A stretch of DNA of 64,000 bases, taken from the NCBI RefSeq assembly GCF_022370635.2, contig NZ_CP092362.2:4154001-4218000 (forward strand). The letters are read 5' to 3'. This DNA comes from Mycolicibacterium crocinum. GTDB taxonomy: Bacteria; Actinomycetota; Actinomycetes; Mycobacteriales; Mycobacteriaceae. Of this stretch, positions 55,493 to 64,000 are shown in pieces. The position numbers were made by a program, and so were the translations under genes. Within the stretch, counting starts at the first letter, position 1. Every line of letters starts with the position of its first letter. The notes beneath the pieces were generated by a model that ran no database searches, was not told where the DNA came from, and was given only the letters and a program-made list of their open reading frames with translations.

Positions 55493-56395
55493 GTGAGCAC
55501 CATTCTCGTCGGATCCGCCCCCGATTCCTGGGGTGTGTGGTTCCCTGACGACCCGCAGCAGACGCCCTACACTCGTTTTCTCGACGAGGTCGCCGCGTCG
55601 GGCTATCAATGGATCGAGCTGGGCCCGTTCGGCTACCTGCCGACCGACCCCAAGCAGCTCTCCGACGAGCTGGCCGCCCGCAATCTCAAGCTGTCGGCAG
55701 GCACTGTCTTCGAGCACCTACACCAGGACGATTCCTGGGATGCAGTCTGGAAGCAGATCCAGGATGTCGCGAAACTGACTGCCGCCGTGGGCGGTAAGCA
55801 TGTCGTGGTCATCCCCGAGATGTGGCGCGACCCGTCCTCAGGTGCGGTCCTCGAAGACCGCACCCTAAGCCCCGAGCAGTGGCGCAAGAAGACCCGGGGC
55901 ATGAACGAGCTGGGCAAAGCGATGTTCGAGCAGTACGGGGTACGCGCGCAGTACCACCCACACGCCGACAGTCACGTCGACACCGAGGAAAACGTCTACC
56001 GCTTCCTCGACGGCACCGACGGCGAGTTCGTGAACCTCTGCCTGGACACGGGCCACATCTCCTACTGCGGCGGCGACAACATCGCGATCATCCGCCGCGC
56101 ACCCGAACGCATCGGCTATCTGCACCTCAAGCAGGTCGACCCCGAGGTTCGGGCGAAGGTCGACGCTGAGGATCTGCCGTTCGGCGAGGCCGTCAAGCTC
56201 GGCGCGATGACCGAGCCGCCGCACGGAATCCCGGATATGCCGCCGCTTCTCGCCGAGATCGAGAAGCTCGGCATAGACGTGTTCGCGATCGTCGAACAAG
56301 ACATGTACCCGTGCGAGGTCGACGCCCCAATGCCCATCGCCAAGCGCACCCGCAGCTACCTCGGGTCGTGTGGCGTCCCGTCCGTGCGTTTCTAG
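55493..56395 (+). CDS. iolE: Inosose dehydratase
   Basis: This 300-aa TIM-barrel metalloenzyme dehydrates scyllo-inosose. The start ILVGSAPDSWGVWFPDDPQQ is the IolE signature. The metal-site regions are IELGPFGYLPTD, VRAQYHPHADSHVDTEENV, CLDTGHISYCGG, YLHLKQVDPE and AIVEQDMYP. The GTG at 55493 has GAGGAC upstream, 12 bp after iolD. A paralogue with the same opening lies at 41247. Confidence 0.95.
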   Translation: MSTILVGSAPDSWGVWFPDDPQQTPYTRFLDEVAASGYQWIELGPFGYLPTDPKQLSDELAARNLKLSAGTVFEHLHQDDSWDAVWKQIQDVAKLTAAVGGKHVVVIPEMWRDPSSGAVLEDRTLSPEQWRKKTRGMNELGKAMFEQYGVRAQYHPHADSHVDTEENVYRFLDGTDGEFVNLCLDTGHISYCGGDNIAIIRRAPERIGYLHLKQVDPEVRAKVDAEDLPFGEAVKLGAMTEPPHGIPDMPPLLAEIEKLGIDVFAIVEQDMYPCEVDAPMPIAKRTRSYLGSCGVPSVRF

Positions 56396-56412
56396 TTCAG
56401 GAGACTCAAGAC

Positions 56413-57432
56413 ATGTCTGACCTTCGTGTCGCCGTACTCGGCGTCGGCATCATGGGCGCCGATCACGTCGCTCGCCTGACGTCGAAGATCTCCGGCGCCC
56501 GGGTGGCCGTCGTCAACGACTACCTCACCGACAAGGCCGAGCAGATCGCGGCCGGCATCCCGGGTTGCCGCGTGATCGCCGACCCGCTGGACGCCATCGC
56601 CGACCCGGAGGTGGATGCCGTCGTCTTGGCCACCCCCGGTCCCACCCACGAGAAGCAACTGCTGGCGTGCCTGGAACACGGCAAGCCGGTGCTGTGCGAG
56701 AAGCCGCTGACCACCGACGTGGAGACGTCACTGGAGGTGGTGAAACGCGAGGCTGAGCTCGGAAAGCGGCTCATCCAGGTCGGTTTCATGCGGCGCTTCG
56801 ACCACGAATACGCCGCGCTGAAGGCGATGCTGGACTCCGGGGAGCTCGGTCGTCCGCTGGTGCTGCACTGCGCGCACCGCAACCCTGCGGTGCCACCGTC
56901 GTTCGACAGCGCGATGGTCGTGCGCGACTCGCTGGTGCATGAGGTCGACGTGACGCGCTTCCTGTTCGACGAGGAGATCGTCTCCATCCAGATCATCAAG
57001 CCGTCGGCCAACCCGGGTGCGCCCGAAGGGCTGGTCGATCCGCAGATCGCCGTCATGCGCACCGCCTCCGGTAAGCATGTCGACGTCGAGTTGTTCGTCA
57101 CCACCGGTGTGGCCTACGAGGTCCGCACCGAGGTCGTCGCCGAAAAGGGCAGCGCGATGATCGGTTTGGACGTCGGCCTGGTCCGTAAGACCGCACCGGG
57201 TAACTGGGGCGGTCAAATTACTCCCGGTTTCCGGGAGCGCTTCGGTGCCGCGTACGACTCTGAGTTCCAGCGGTGGGTGGACGCCGTTCGTAGCGGTGTG
57301 AACGTCGATGGGCCGTCCGCCTGGGACGGCTATGCCGCCGCCGCGGTGTGTGAAGCGGGCGTGCAGTCCCTGGGCAGTGGTCAGCCGGTTGAGGTCTCGT
57401 TGGTGTCGCGCGATTCGATCATGGGTGCGTGA
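56413..57432 (+). CDS. iolG: Inositol 2-dehydrogenase
   Basis: This 339-aa Gfo/Idh/MocA enzyme oxidises myo-inositol to scyllo-inosose with NAD+. It has the Rossmann motif GVGIMGADHVARL near the N-terminus, EKPLTTDVETS, and the active-site segment VVRDSLVHEVDVTRFLFDEE with the Asp/His pair. The ATG at 56413 has CAGGAG 10 bases upstream; a longer in-frame start lies inside iolE. It closes the operon, 17 bp after iolE. Confidence 0.95.
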   Translation: MSDLRVAVLGVGIMGADHVARLTSKISGARVAVVNDYLTDKAEQIAAGIPGCRVIADPLDAIADPEVDAVVLATPGPTHEKQLLACLEHGKPVLCEKPLTTDVETSLEVVKREAELGKRLIQVGFMRRFDHEYAALKAMLDSGELGRPLVLHCAHRNPAVPPSFDSAMVVRDSLVHEVDVTRFLFDEEIVSIQIIKPSANPGAPEGLVDPQIAVMRTASGKHVDVELFVTTGVAYEVRTEVVAEKGSAMIGLDVGLVRKTAPGNWGGQITPGFRERFGAAYDSEFQRWVDAVRSGVNVDGPSAWDGYAAAAVCEAGVQSLGSGQPVEVSLVSRDSIMGA

Positions 57433-57509
57433 GGTGATGGACCTTATAGCGAAATATCATCGCTGCGGGTAGATGTTGATTCCGGTGACTCGACACCGAG
57501 GAGCAGAGC

Positions 57510-58277
57510 ATGGCCGATACTCGCGGCAAAGTCATCGATGGCAGCATCGCACTTGTCACCGGCGCCAATCGCGGCCTGGGTAAGGCTTTCACTCAGGCCC
57601 TACTCGATCGGGGCGCCACCAAGGTCTACGCGGCGGCGCGCAACCCCAACAGCGTGCAGTTCGAGGACCCGCGGGTGGTACCCATCGCCCTGGACATCAC
57701 CGACAGTGATGCCGTGCGCGCCGCGGCTCGGACTTGTGCGGACGTATCGGTGTTGATCAATAATGCCGGCGCGATGCTGCAGTCGCCGTTCTTGACGGCA
57801 GAGGATCCCAACGCCGCTCGCGTCGAGATGGAGACCAACTACTTCGGCACCCTGGCGATGGCACGCGCATTCGCTCCTGTCCTGGCCGCGCAGCCGAACG
57901 GCAGCGCTCTGGTGAACATGCTCTCGGTGGTCAGCTTCTATACCTCACCGTTCAACGCGTCCTACGGCGCCTCCAAGGCCGCGGAATGGGCGCTGACCAA
58001 CGCCTTGCGAATCGAACTGCACAGCCAAGGCACCCACGTCGTCGGTGTCCACGCCGGCTTCATCGACACGGACATGGCCGCGGTGATCTCGACGCCGAAG
58101 ATTTCACCCGAGGAAGTGGCCGATCAGACGATGGACGCCATCGAGACTGGGACACCCGAAGTCCTCGCCGACGAGCGGACGAGGGCGACGAAGAACGCGG
58201 TGCCGACCGATCAGACATCGATTTACCCCGAGATCCAGAAAGCCTGGGACGCAGGCGACAACCCTTGGCTGGGTTGA
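57510..58277 (+). CDS. SDR-family short-chain oxidoreductase
   Basis: This 255-aa classical-type SDR has the cofactor motif TGANRGLG (17-24), NNAG in VLINNAGAM, and the catalytic YxxxK in SYGASKAAEWAL, preceded by the Ser in LSVVSFY. It reduces or oxidises an alcohol/ketone with NAD(P). GAGGAG upstream supports the ATG. It follows iolG by 77 bp, so it could be co-transcribed, but nothing in the sequence ties it to inositol. Confidence 0.88.
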   Translation: MADTRGKVIDGSIALVTGANRGLGKAFTQALLDRGATKVYAAARNPNSVQFEDPRVVPIALDITDSDAVRAAARTCADVSVLINNAGAMLQSPFLTAEDPNAARVEMETNYFGTLAMARAFAPVLAAQPNGSALVNMLSVVSFYTSPFNASYGASKAAEWALTNALRIELHSQGTHVVGVHAGFIDTDMAAVISTPKISPEEVADQTMDAIETGTPEVLADERTRATKNAVPTDQTSIYPEIQKAWDAGDNPWLG

Positions 58278-58318
58278 TCCACTAGGGTGCCTCACGCGCG
58301 TCGTGCCAAGATGCCTCC

Positions 58319-59038
58319 ATGGACATCACCTATCCCGCCCCGGCCGGTCCGCTGCCCGCCTATGAGGCACGGCCGACCGGGGCCGGACCGTGGCCCGGCG
58401 TCGTGATCGTGCATGACGCGATGGGGTTTTCGCGCGACGTCAAACGCATCACCGACCGGTTCGCCGACAACGGCTACCTTGCGATCACACCGGCGCTCTA
58501 CCACCGGGGCAATCGGCTGCTGTGCGTCGTGCGCACCGTGCTGGCCGGACGCAACGGCACAGGCACCGCTGTTGACGACCTGATCGCCGCACGTGACTAC
58601 CTGGTCGCCGACCCCGAGTGCACGGGAAAGGTCGGCGTCATCGGCTTCTGCATGGGCGGCGGGTTCTGCCTCGTCCTCGGGCCGACCGGACTGTTCGACG
58701 CCTCGGCACCCAACTACGGCGAATGGCCCAAGGACATCTCGGCGATCCCGAATTCGTGCCCGACCGTAGCAAGCTACGGCGCCAGGGACCGGATGCTTCC
58801 CGGCGCGGCCGCCAAACTCGAGGACTTGCTCGCCGAGCGCGATGTGCCGCGGGACATCAAAGAGTATCCGAACGTGGGGCACTCGTTCATGAACCAATTC
58901 CCCACCCCGGGACCGTTGAAGGTCATCGAACGGGTAGCGGGACTGGAGTATTCGGAGCCGGAAGCCGAGGACGCCTGGCAGCGGATCCTGGCCTTCTTCG
59001 GCGAACATCTCACAGTTGCAGGCTCGTGCGATACGTGA
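58319..59038 (+). CDS. Dienelactone hydrolase family protein
   Basis: This 239-aa alpha/beta hydrolase has the nucleophile Cys in GVIGFCMGGGFCLVLG, the Asp in YGARDRMLPG and the His in VGHSFMNQF. This Cys-Asp-His triad is typical of carboxymethylenebutenolidase-like enzymes. No signal peptide. It lies 41 bp after the SDR gene on the same strand. Substrate unknown. Confidence 0.88.
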   Translation: MDITYPAPAGPLPAYEARPTGAGPWPGVVIVHDAMGFSRDVKRITDRFADNGYLAITPALYHRGNRLLCVVRTVLAGRNGTGTAVDDLIAARDYLVADPECTGKVGVIGFCMGGGFCLVLGPTGLFDASAPNYGEWPKDISAIPNSCPTVASYGARDRMLPGAAAKLEDLLAERDVPRDIKEYPNVGHSFMNQFPTPGPLKVIERVAGLEYSEPEAEDAWQRILAFFGEHLTVAGSCDT

Positions 59039-59123
59039 ATTCTTGAATACGGCATCGGGGCTACCCGTTTACAACCGTCATCTGATCGGGAAGCCTCGAC
59101 GCTGCCAACCTGTCGTAATCCGT

Positions 59124-59645
59124 TCAGGCTGGGGTGAAGACACGATCGACGAAGGCCTCCGCGCCGACTTTCCAGGCGACGATGAAGTTGCCGACGTCAT
59201 CGCGGCTGATCGCCAGGCCAGGGCAAAACCAGTCTGCGCCGTCCTCGGTGAAGAAATGCGGCGAACCCACTACACCGCGAGCGCGGCCCGCGCCCCAATC
59301 GGCCTGGACCGCAACGGAAGTGGTCTCTGCGTCAAGGGGTTCGAGGTCGAAGCGCGCTGCCATGGACCCGATGACCTCGGGCCGCCCGATATCAAGGCCC
59401 TCTTCGAATAGCGCATTCCGCAACGCCAACCCGACCTCTTCGATCAGCACGGGATCGCCGGCGCGATCGGCCGCAGCGGTCAGCGCATATGCCGTCAGCG
59501 ACGTTGTCGGAAATGCCTCGACGGAGAAGCCCGCGAACGGGACGCACCGATGTGCGAAGCGCCGAGATCTCGGCCGCAACGTGTGGCGGCGAGAGTACCG
59601 GCCGCCTAGCAGACCGACGACGTCATGACGGGCGACCGTCCGCGG
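59124..59645 (-). pseudogene. Truncated DsbA-like thioredoxin-fold protein (C-terminal remnant)
   Basis: About 160 codons resemble the C-terminal half of DsbA/HCCA-isomerase-like proteins: a helical domain (AYALTAAADRAGDPVLIEEV, ALRNALFEEGLDI) and the closing ARGVVGSPHFFTEDGADWFCPGL with the cis-Pro region (GSPHFF). The N-terminal thioredoxin half with its CxxC is missing. The homology starts right where the upstream AhpD-like gene ends (59623), and no good start codon precedes it. A deletion that fused the remnant to the end of that gene is the simplest reading. An alternative is a short TTG-started protein. Confidence 0.6.
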
Positions 59646-59991
59646 CGTCGGCGAACTCGCAGAACGCGGTGTAGGCACGTGCGCCATAAATTGTTGCCGG
59701 ACCACCGTGCATCATGATGCTGACACCGATGACCTCAGCGGCCTCCTGCCTGGTGGCACCCGCGCGAACTGCGCCCCGCGCATGCGAGGCGATGCATCCA
59801 TCGCATCCCTGGACGACTCCGATCACCATCGCGATCAGTTCCTTGAGCTTGGCCTCGACGGCACCGCTGCCCATCGCGGCCCGGCTCAGCGCACCGAAGC
59901 CGTCATACACCTCGGGAATCATCTGCCGCAAAGCGCGATGCTGCGGGTTCAACTCGGTGAGCACATCGGAATGGTGATCATGATCTGTCAT
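59623..59991 (-). CDS. Carboxymuconolactone decarboxylase/AhpD-like protein
   Basis: This 122-aa all-helical protein has the AhpD-like redox motif GCDGCIASHARGAVRAGAT (CxxC followed by His), used in peroxide or alkylhydroperoxide reduction in the AhpD branch. The ATG at 59991 (MTDHDHHSDV) lies 7 bases after TATGTT, a leaderless geometry; longer starts lack support. A Tyr/Ala-rich C-terminus (TIYGARAYTAFCEFADAA) is typical. The remnant thioredoxin-fold gene lies directly downstream, consistent with a former redox pair. Confidence 0.87.
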   Translation of the reverse strand: MTDHDHHSDVLTELNPQHRALRQMIPEVYDGFGALSRAAMGSGAVEAKLKELIAMVIGVVQGCDGCIASHARGAVRAGATRQEAAEVIGVSIMMHGGPATIYGARAYTAFCEFADAADGRPS

Positions 59992-59998
59992 AGGCCCA

Positions 59999-60004
59999 AA
60001 CATA
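59999..60004 (-). promoter_or_regulatory. Candidate -10 box, leaderless AhpD-like gene
   Basis: Minus-strand TATGTT is followed by 7 bases and the ATG at 59991. Confidence 0.45.
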
Positions 60005-60084
60005 GGCCGCTGAAAATGCGGAGCGGCAGGGACTTTCGGCCCCGATGTGGTCGACACGGATGGCGCTAGCGAAGGTCCAATGGC

Positions 60085-60120
60085 GGTGCCGACGCCCCGG
60101 ATATCCGAGGCGCCGGCACC
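60085..60120 (-). terminator. Hairpin downstream of type III glutamine synthetase
   Basis: A 16-bp stem with 14 paired positions around an ATAT loop (GGTGCCG... / ...CGGCACC) lies 19 bp past the glnA stop on the minus strand. No U-tract follows, which is common for mycobacterial terminators. Confidence 0.5.
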
Positions 60121-60138
60121 GGCAAGACGACAGCTAGC

Positions 60139-62313
60139 TCACAGAATGAACAGCATCTCCTGGTAGGTCGGCAACGGCCACAGGTCGTCGGCCACCACGC
60201 TCTCCAACTCGTCGGCGGCTTCACGCACCGCCGCCATCGCCGGCAGGATCGCGTCGCGGTAGTGCAGTGCCTCCTCGGCCGCACCGTCGACGTGCGTGCC
60301 CATCGCGGCCTTGAGTTCACCCAGGGCCTTGGTCAGCGACAAGATCGGCGTCGACACCAGTTCGAGCAGCGTGGTGTCGGGCTCGACGCCGGCCGCCTTG
60401 AGGGTGGCGACGTTCTGGGCCAGTTCGGTCTGGTAGCGGATCGCGGCGGGCAGGATCACGGTCGACCCGATCTCCAACGCCAACTTGGCCTCCACGCCGA
60501 TGGTCAGGACGTACTGCTCCAGTCGCACCTCATAGCGGCTGTGCAACTCACGCTCGCTGAACACCCCGTACTTCTCGAACAGTGCGATCGCTTCCGGCTT
60601 GATCAGCTCCGGGATCGCATCCGGCGTGGTCTTCAGATTCGGCAGTCCACGCTCGGCCGCCTCGATCTGCCAGTTGTCGGAGTAGCCGTCGCCGTTGAAC
60701 ACGACCGCGCCGTGCTCGGTGATGATGTCGGTCAACAGCTTCTGCACCGCGGCGTCGAAGTCCTCCCCGTCACCGACCGCCTTCTCCAACACGGTGGCCA
60801 TGTAGTCCAGCGAGTCGGCCATGATCGTGTTGATGATGATCATCGGCACCGCGACGGTCTGACCCGAGCCCGGAGCGCGGAACTCGAACCGGTTGCCGGT
60901 GAACGCAAACGGGCTCGTGCGGTTGCGGTCTCCCGGGTCGGTCGGCAGCGTAGGCAGCGTGTCGACGCCGATGTGCATGACGCCCTTGCCTTTTGACGAA
61001 GTCGCCGCCCCCTTGGCGATCTGCTCGAAGACGTCGGCAAGCTGCTCACCCAGGAAGATCGAGATGATCGCCGGCGGAGCCTCGTTGGCGCCCAACCGAT
61101 GATCGTTGGTGGCCGAGGCCACCGACACCCGCAGCAAGCCACCGAATTTGTGCACGGCGCGAATCACCGCGGCGCAGAACACCAGGAATTGGGCGTTCTC
61201 GTGGGGTGTGTCGCCGGGCACCAGCAGGCTGCCGAACTGGGCGTTACCCACCGAGAAGTTGACGTGCTTGCCCGAGCCGTTCACGCCGGCGAACGGCTTC
61301 TCGTGGAACAGGCATTCCATGCCGTGCTTGTGGGCGATTGTCTTGAACACGGTCATCAGCAGCTGCTGGTGATCGGAGGCGATGTTGGCCCGCTCGAACA
61401 TCGGCGCCACCTCGAACTGCGCGGGCGCGACCTCGTTGTGCCGGGTCTTCGCCGGGATGCCGAGCTTGAACAGCTCCCGCTCGGTGTCCATCATGAAGCC
61501 CAGCACCCGCTCGGGCACCGCGCCGAAGTAGTGGTCGTCGAACTCCTGGCCCTTGGGCGGCTTGGCCCCGAACAGCGTGCGGCCGGCGTTGATCAGGTCG
61601 GGACGGGCGAGGAAGAAGTGGCGGTCCACCAGGAAGTACTCCTGCTCGGGACCGCAGAACGAGACGACGTGCTCGAAGTCCTTGTGGCCGAACAGTTTCA
61701 GAATGCGCTCGGCGTGCGTACCCATGGCCTGTTGGCTACGCAGCAGCGGCGTCTTGTAGTCCAGGGCTTCGCCGGTCATCGACACGAACACCGTGGGAAT
61801 GCACAGCGTATTGCCGTTCGGGTTCTCCAGAATGTAGGCCGGGCTGGTGACGTCCCACCCGGTGTAGCCACGCGCCTCGAACGTGCTGCGCAGGCCGCCC
61901 GACGGGAAGCTCGACGCGTCCGGCTCACCTTGGATCAGGGTCTTGCCGGCGAATTCGGCCAGCGTCTGCCCGTCGGAGACCGGCTCGAGGAAGCTGTCAT
62001 GCTTCTCGGCGGTCAGCCCGGTCATCGGGTAGAAGACGTGGGCGTAGTGGGTGGCGCCCTTCTCGAGTGCCCAGTCCTTCATCGCCGCGGCGACCGAATC
62101 GGCGACCGACGGGTCCAGCTTCTCGCCCTTCTCGATCGTGGCGACCACCGACTTGTAGACCGACTTGGGCAGACGCGCCTGCATTTCGGCCTTGGTGAAC
62201 ACGTTCGATCCGAAGATCTCGCCCGGCGCCTCGCCGGGGACGAAGCTGACGGCCGGAGGCTCGTAGGCCTCGACATTGACGATCGCCTGGAGTCGCGCCG
62301 CGTTTCCGCTCAA
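60139..62313 (-). CDS. Type III glutamine synthetase (GlnN/GSIII)
   Basis: This 724-aa protein of the large GSIII class makes glutamine from glutamate, ammonia and ATP. Class features are FVPGEAPGEIFGSNVFTKAE at the N-terminus, CGPEQEYFLVD, RHNEVAPAQFEVAPMFERAN, GVNGSGKHVNFSVGNAQFG and FTGNRFEFRAPGSGQTVAV. A TTG at 62313 preceded by AGAGGAAAG is preferred, because it gives the usual family length; a GTG and an ATG further upstream are in frame. Mycobacteria mostly rely on GSI (GlnA1-4), so this is an additional, structurally distinct enzyme. Confidence 0.94.
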   Translation of the reverse strand: MSGNAARLQAIVNVEAYEPPAVSFVPGEAPGEIFGSNVFTKAEMQARLPKSVYKSVVATIEKGEKLDPSVADSVAAAMKDWALEKGATHYAHVFYPMTGLTAEKHDSFLEPVSDGQTLAEFAGKTLIQGEPDASSFPSGGLRSTFEARGYTGWDVTSPAYILENPNGNTLCIPTVFVSMTGEALDYKTPLLRSQQAMGTHAERILKLFGHKDFEHVVSFCGPEQEYFLVDRHFFLARPDLINAGRTLFGAKPPKGQEFDDHYFGAVPERVLGFMMDTERELFKLGIPAKTRHNEVAPAQFEVAPMFERANIASDHQQLLMTVFKTIAHKHGMECLFHEKPFAGVNGSGKHVNFSVGNAQFGSLLVPGDTPHENAQFLVFCAAVIRAVHKFGGLLRVSVASATNDHRLGANEAPPAIISIFLGEQLADVFEQIAKGAATSSKGKGVMHIGVDTLPTLPTDPGDRNRTSPFAFTGNRFEFRAPGSGQTVAVPMIIINTIMADSLDYMATVLEKAVGDGEDFDAAVQKLLTDIITEHGAVVFNGDGYSDNWQIEAAERGLPNLKTTPDAIPELIKPEAIALFEKYGVFSERELHSRYEVRLEQYVLTIGVEAKLALEIGSTVILPAAIRYQTELAQNVATLKAAGVEPDTTLLELVSTPILSLTKALGELKAAMGTHVDGAAEEALHYRDAILPAMAAVREAADELESVVADDLWPLPTYQEMLFIL

Positions 62314-62615
62314 CTGACTTTCCTCTTCCACCCAAGATGCCCGCGTCTGGTGTGCGGGCATGTGACCGGCCCACGCTAGGTCGCTTGCATGCCGACCTCG
62401 TTACGCCTGCGTCAACGTCAGAATGCGCTGCTGATCGGGAACAAGTTCCCGCAAAGTCATTTTGAGCAAATAAATGGCAATTGCCGATTGCATCTCTGCA
62501 TGTAAATACACGGAAATGCAACATAAATTTAAAGTGTCATTTCACGCCAGCAAGGATCTGGCGGTCGTATAACCGGAGTTACGAGGTATCGATTTCAACT
62601 TCTTTGGGGGCACTT
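62314..62615. other. Divergent regulatory region of glutamine synthetase and secreted protein genes
   Basis: This 302-bp intergenic region, AT-rich around 62455-62600, contains two palindromes: GGGAAC-AA-GTTCCC (62437-62450) and GGCAATTGCC (62476-62485). Their positions about 125 and 165 bp before the synthetase start make them operator candidates for nitrogen control, but they do not match the mycobacterial GlnR consensus. No gene is seen. Confidence 0.5.
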
Positions 62616-63572
62616 ATGTTCGCTTCATCTGTCATCGCACCCGTTGCCCTATTCGCCGTCGTCGCAGCGTCGACACCGTCACTCGCGCCAGGAATTTCGC
62701 CAGCAGCCTCCCCCGCGCCGCTGCGGACGAGCCTGTCCCAAATGCCGACCGTGGAGAGCGGCGACTGGAATATAGCCCTGCGACCCTCGGCGGCCGCCGT
62801 CTCCGCCGGTTCGCTGCCCTTCGGCCTGCCACAGGTTCTGGCGATCATGACCGCGCTGGCCGCGTTCAACCCGGATGCCGCCGCCACCATGCAGTTCATT
62901 AATACGGAACTGCTCGACGAATTGGCCCAGGGCACGCCACTCGGCGAGGCCATGGTCAACGTCAGCCTTCTGCTGTCTCCGCCGATGGGCAGCGGGGATC
63001 TGAACCTACCGGTGGACGCGGTTCTGAATCAGATCGGTCCGATGTTGGCGTTGGCGCCCACCGTGATCGGCGGTGCGATGACCGTGCTCGCGGCCATTCC
63101 CGAGGCGGTGATACCGGTGGCGGCGGCAGTGGTGGTCGCCGTCTTCAACTCCGCTGCTGCAGTCGGTTCGGACAAGTTCCTTAGTGTCGTCGAGACCGGC
63201 CTCTACAACGTCATGAACGCCGCCGCCAAGGGAATTGCCACGATCGTCACGGTGGTCCAGAACGTGCTGCACGACATCGCGGCCCTGGTGCCCGGCAGGT
63301 CTGCCGCTCGAATCGCGATCCCCGCCGCGGCCGAGGGCCCGAGCACGCCGGATGGTATTCCGGCATCAGACAAATCAGCCAGGGCCGGCATCAAGACGAA
63401 CCGTGCCGCCGCGGCTGCACCGGCACGAGGCGTCGCCGGCCCACGACCGAGGCACTCAACTTCTGCATCACCCATGGCCAGCCGCACCCGGTCCACCGGT
63501 CCGACCCAACGCACGGCTAAACGCGACGCCCAACCGGCGGGCGCCAAAGGCACTGCCACGTCGGCCCGGTAG
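62616..63572 (+). CDS. Secreted protein of unknown function
   Basis: This 318-aa protein opens with a hydrophobic segment (FASSVIAPVALFAVVAAST) that is likely a signal peptide or anchor. A polar linker follows, then a long hydrophobic/amphipathic region (about 85-225) rich in Ala, Val and Ile (PTVIGGAMTVLAAIPEAVIP, VAAAVVVAVFNSAAA), and a disordered Arg/Pro/Ser/Ala-rich tail of about 90 residues. GGGGG 5 bases upstream supports the ATG at 62616. It resembles the alanine-rich secreted proteins expanded in fast-growing mycobacteria. A similar start at 63894 suggests a paralogue pair. Function unknown. Confidence 0.7.
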   Translation: MFASSVIAPVALFAVVAASTPSLAPGISPAASPAPLRTSLSQMPTVESGDWNIALRPSAAAVSAGSLPFGLPQVLAIMTALAAFNPDAAATMQFINTELLDELAQGTPLGEAMVNVSLLLSPPMGSGDLNLPVDAVLNQIGPMLALAPTVIGGAMTVLAAIPEAVIPVAAAVVVAVFNSAAAVGSDKFLSVVETGLYNVMNAAAKGIATIVTVVQNVLHDIAALVPGRSAARIAIPAAAEGPSTPDGIPASDKSARAGIKTNRAAAAAPARGVAGPRPRHSTSASPMASRTRSTGPTQRTAKRDAQPAGAKGTATSAR

Positions 63573-63893
63573 ACGGGCGGGCGACCCCGGCCGCACAGCC
63601 AACACACAGCAAACGAAGCGAGTCGTCCTGCACCGGGCCGCCGTCCGGATATCCACAGAACGAAGCCGTACCCGCATGCCACGGCGATGCTGCGGGGTAA
63701 TCGTCTGGGCGACAGCCTAATTCGGCGACGCAACCGAGATACCCATAGCCGAAATCCGCTGTCGACAAGCTACTTACGCACACGTCAACGACACGGGAGA
63801 AATAACGTTGCCGAAACGTCAACGCGAGCAGCAAAGCTGTTATATCGTCAGGTCGCTTCAGTTCAGTGTTCAAAGTTGTTGGGGGAAAGCACT
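63573..63893. other. Spacer between two secreted-protein genes
   Basis: This 321-bp gap has no convincing gene. The last 120 bp are more AT-rich and should contain the promoter of the gene at 63894. No clear hairpin or operator is seen. Confidence 0.5.
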
Positions 63894-64000
63894 ATGCAGG
63901 TATCTCGATTCGTCGCGCCCTTTGCCGCCGCTACCGTCGTCGCCGGAGCGGTCCCGTTCCTGCAGCCGATTCAGTCGCCGCAACTCGCTTCGATCAACTA
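63894..64000 (+). CDS. Secreted protein, N-terminal fragment (cut by window end)
   Basis: The visible 35 codons encode a signal-peptide-like start (MQVSRFVAPFAAATVVAGAV) followed by PFLQPIQSPQLASIN. GGGGGAAAG lies 6 bases upstream of the ATG, the same kind of ribosome site as the gene at 62616, and both proteins open with a short N-terminus followed by an APF/APV-type hydrophobic run. It is probably a paralogue of that protein. The rest lies outside the window. Confidence 0.6.
   Translation, partial: MQVSRFVAPFAAATVVAGAVPFLQPIQSPQLASIN

Noticed and set aside
62401..62420. GlnR box in front of the type III glutamine synthetase
   Set aside because: The GTTAC ... CAAC elements have the wrong spacing for the mycobacterial consensus.

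Overview
The window is from a fast-growing-type mycobacterium (Mycolicibacterium-like). The evidence is high GC content, GTG/TTG starts, leaderless -10 boxes, an MPTR glycine/asparagine-rich repeat protein, two Rpf resuscitation factors, and a gene order that closely follows the M. tuberculosis rbsK - nadE - proB - obg - rpmA - rplU - rne - ndk - folC - valS - rpfE - mobA - korB - korA block (Rv2436 to Rv2455c).

Layout. (1) 1-8617: a very large exported MPTR-type repeat gene on the minus strand. It starts with a signal peptide instead of a PPE domain and is broken by two inverted copies of one IS3-family element. The right-hand copy has a clean 3-bp target duplication; the left-hand copy runs off the window. 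(2) 8726-15126: ribokinase, enoyl-CoA hydratase-like protein, glutamine-dependent NAD synthetase, cysteine hydrolase, a small unknown protein, a DUF218/YdcF protein and a sirtuin. (3) 15127-30151: minus-strand core genes (proB, obg, rpmA, rplU, rne, ndk, a DUF4233 membrane protein, folC, valS, a saccharopine-dehydrogenase-like protein, an S9 peptidase), with repeat elements between sir2 and proB and between rpmA and obg. (4) 30188-36771: an FAD monooxygenase, two tandem Rpf genes with structured upstream DNA, mobA, and the korA/korB 2-oxoglutarate:ferredoxin oxidoreductase. (5) 37053-57432: a large cyclitol/sugar catabolic region. One part has a PfkB kinase, a frameshifted LacI regulator, a PhyH-type oxygenase, two Gfo/Idh dehydrogenases and an IolE-like protein. 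Another has a Frc-like ABC importer and a Hyi-type isomerase. The third is the complete iolC - aldolase - iolB - iolD - iolE - iolG operon with a divergent GntR regulator (IolR). RibD-like, MFS and DUF385 genes lie between. (6) 57510-64000: SDR, dienelactone hydrolase, a truncated DsbA-like remnant, an AhpD-like protein, type III glutamine synthetase, and two secreted proteins of unknown function, the last cut by the window end.

How it works together. The iol genes encode the route from myo-inositol to 2-deoxy-5-keto-gluconate-6-phosphate and its cleavage. The ABC importer probably supplies the substrate. The importer promoter and the iolC promoter share a nearly identical 23-bp operator-promoter module that fits the Corynebacterium IolR consensus, so importer and operon look co-regulated although they are 4 kb apart. 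IolA (methylmalonate-semialdehyde dehydrogenase) is not in the window. The neighbouring PhyH/dehydrogenase/IolE-like operon has no named pathway I can recognise and is the best candidate for something undescribed: possibly oxidative processing of a modified cyclitol or sugar that feeds the same route.
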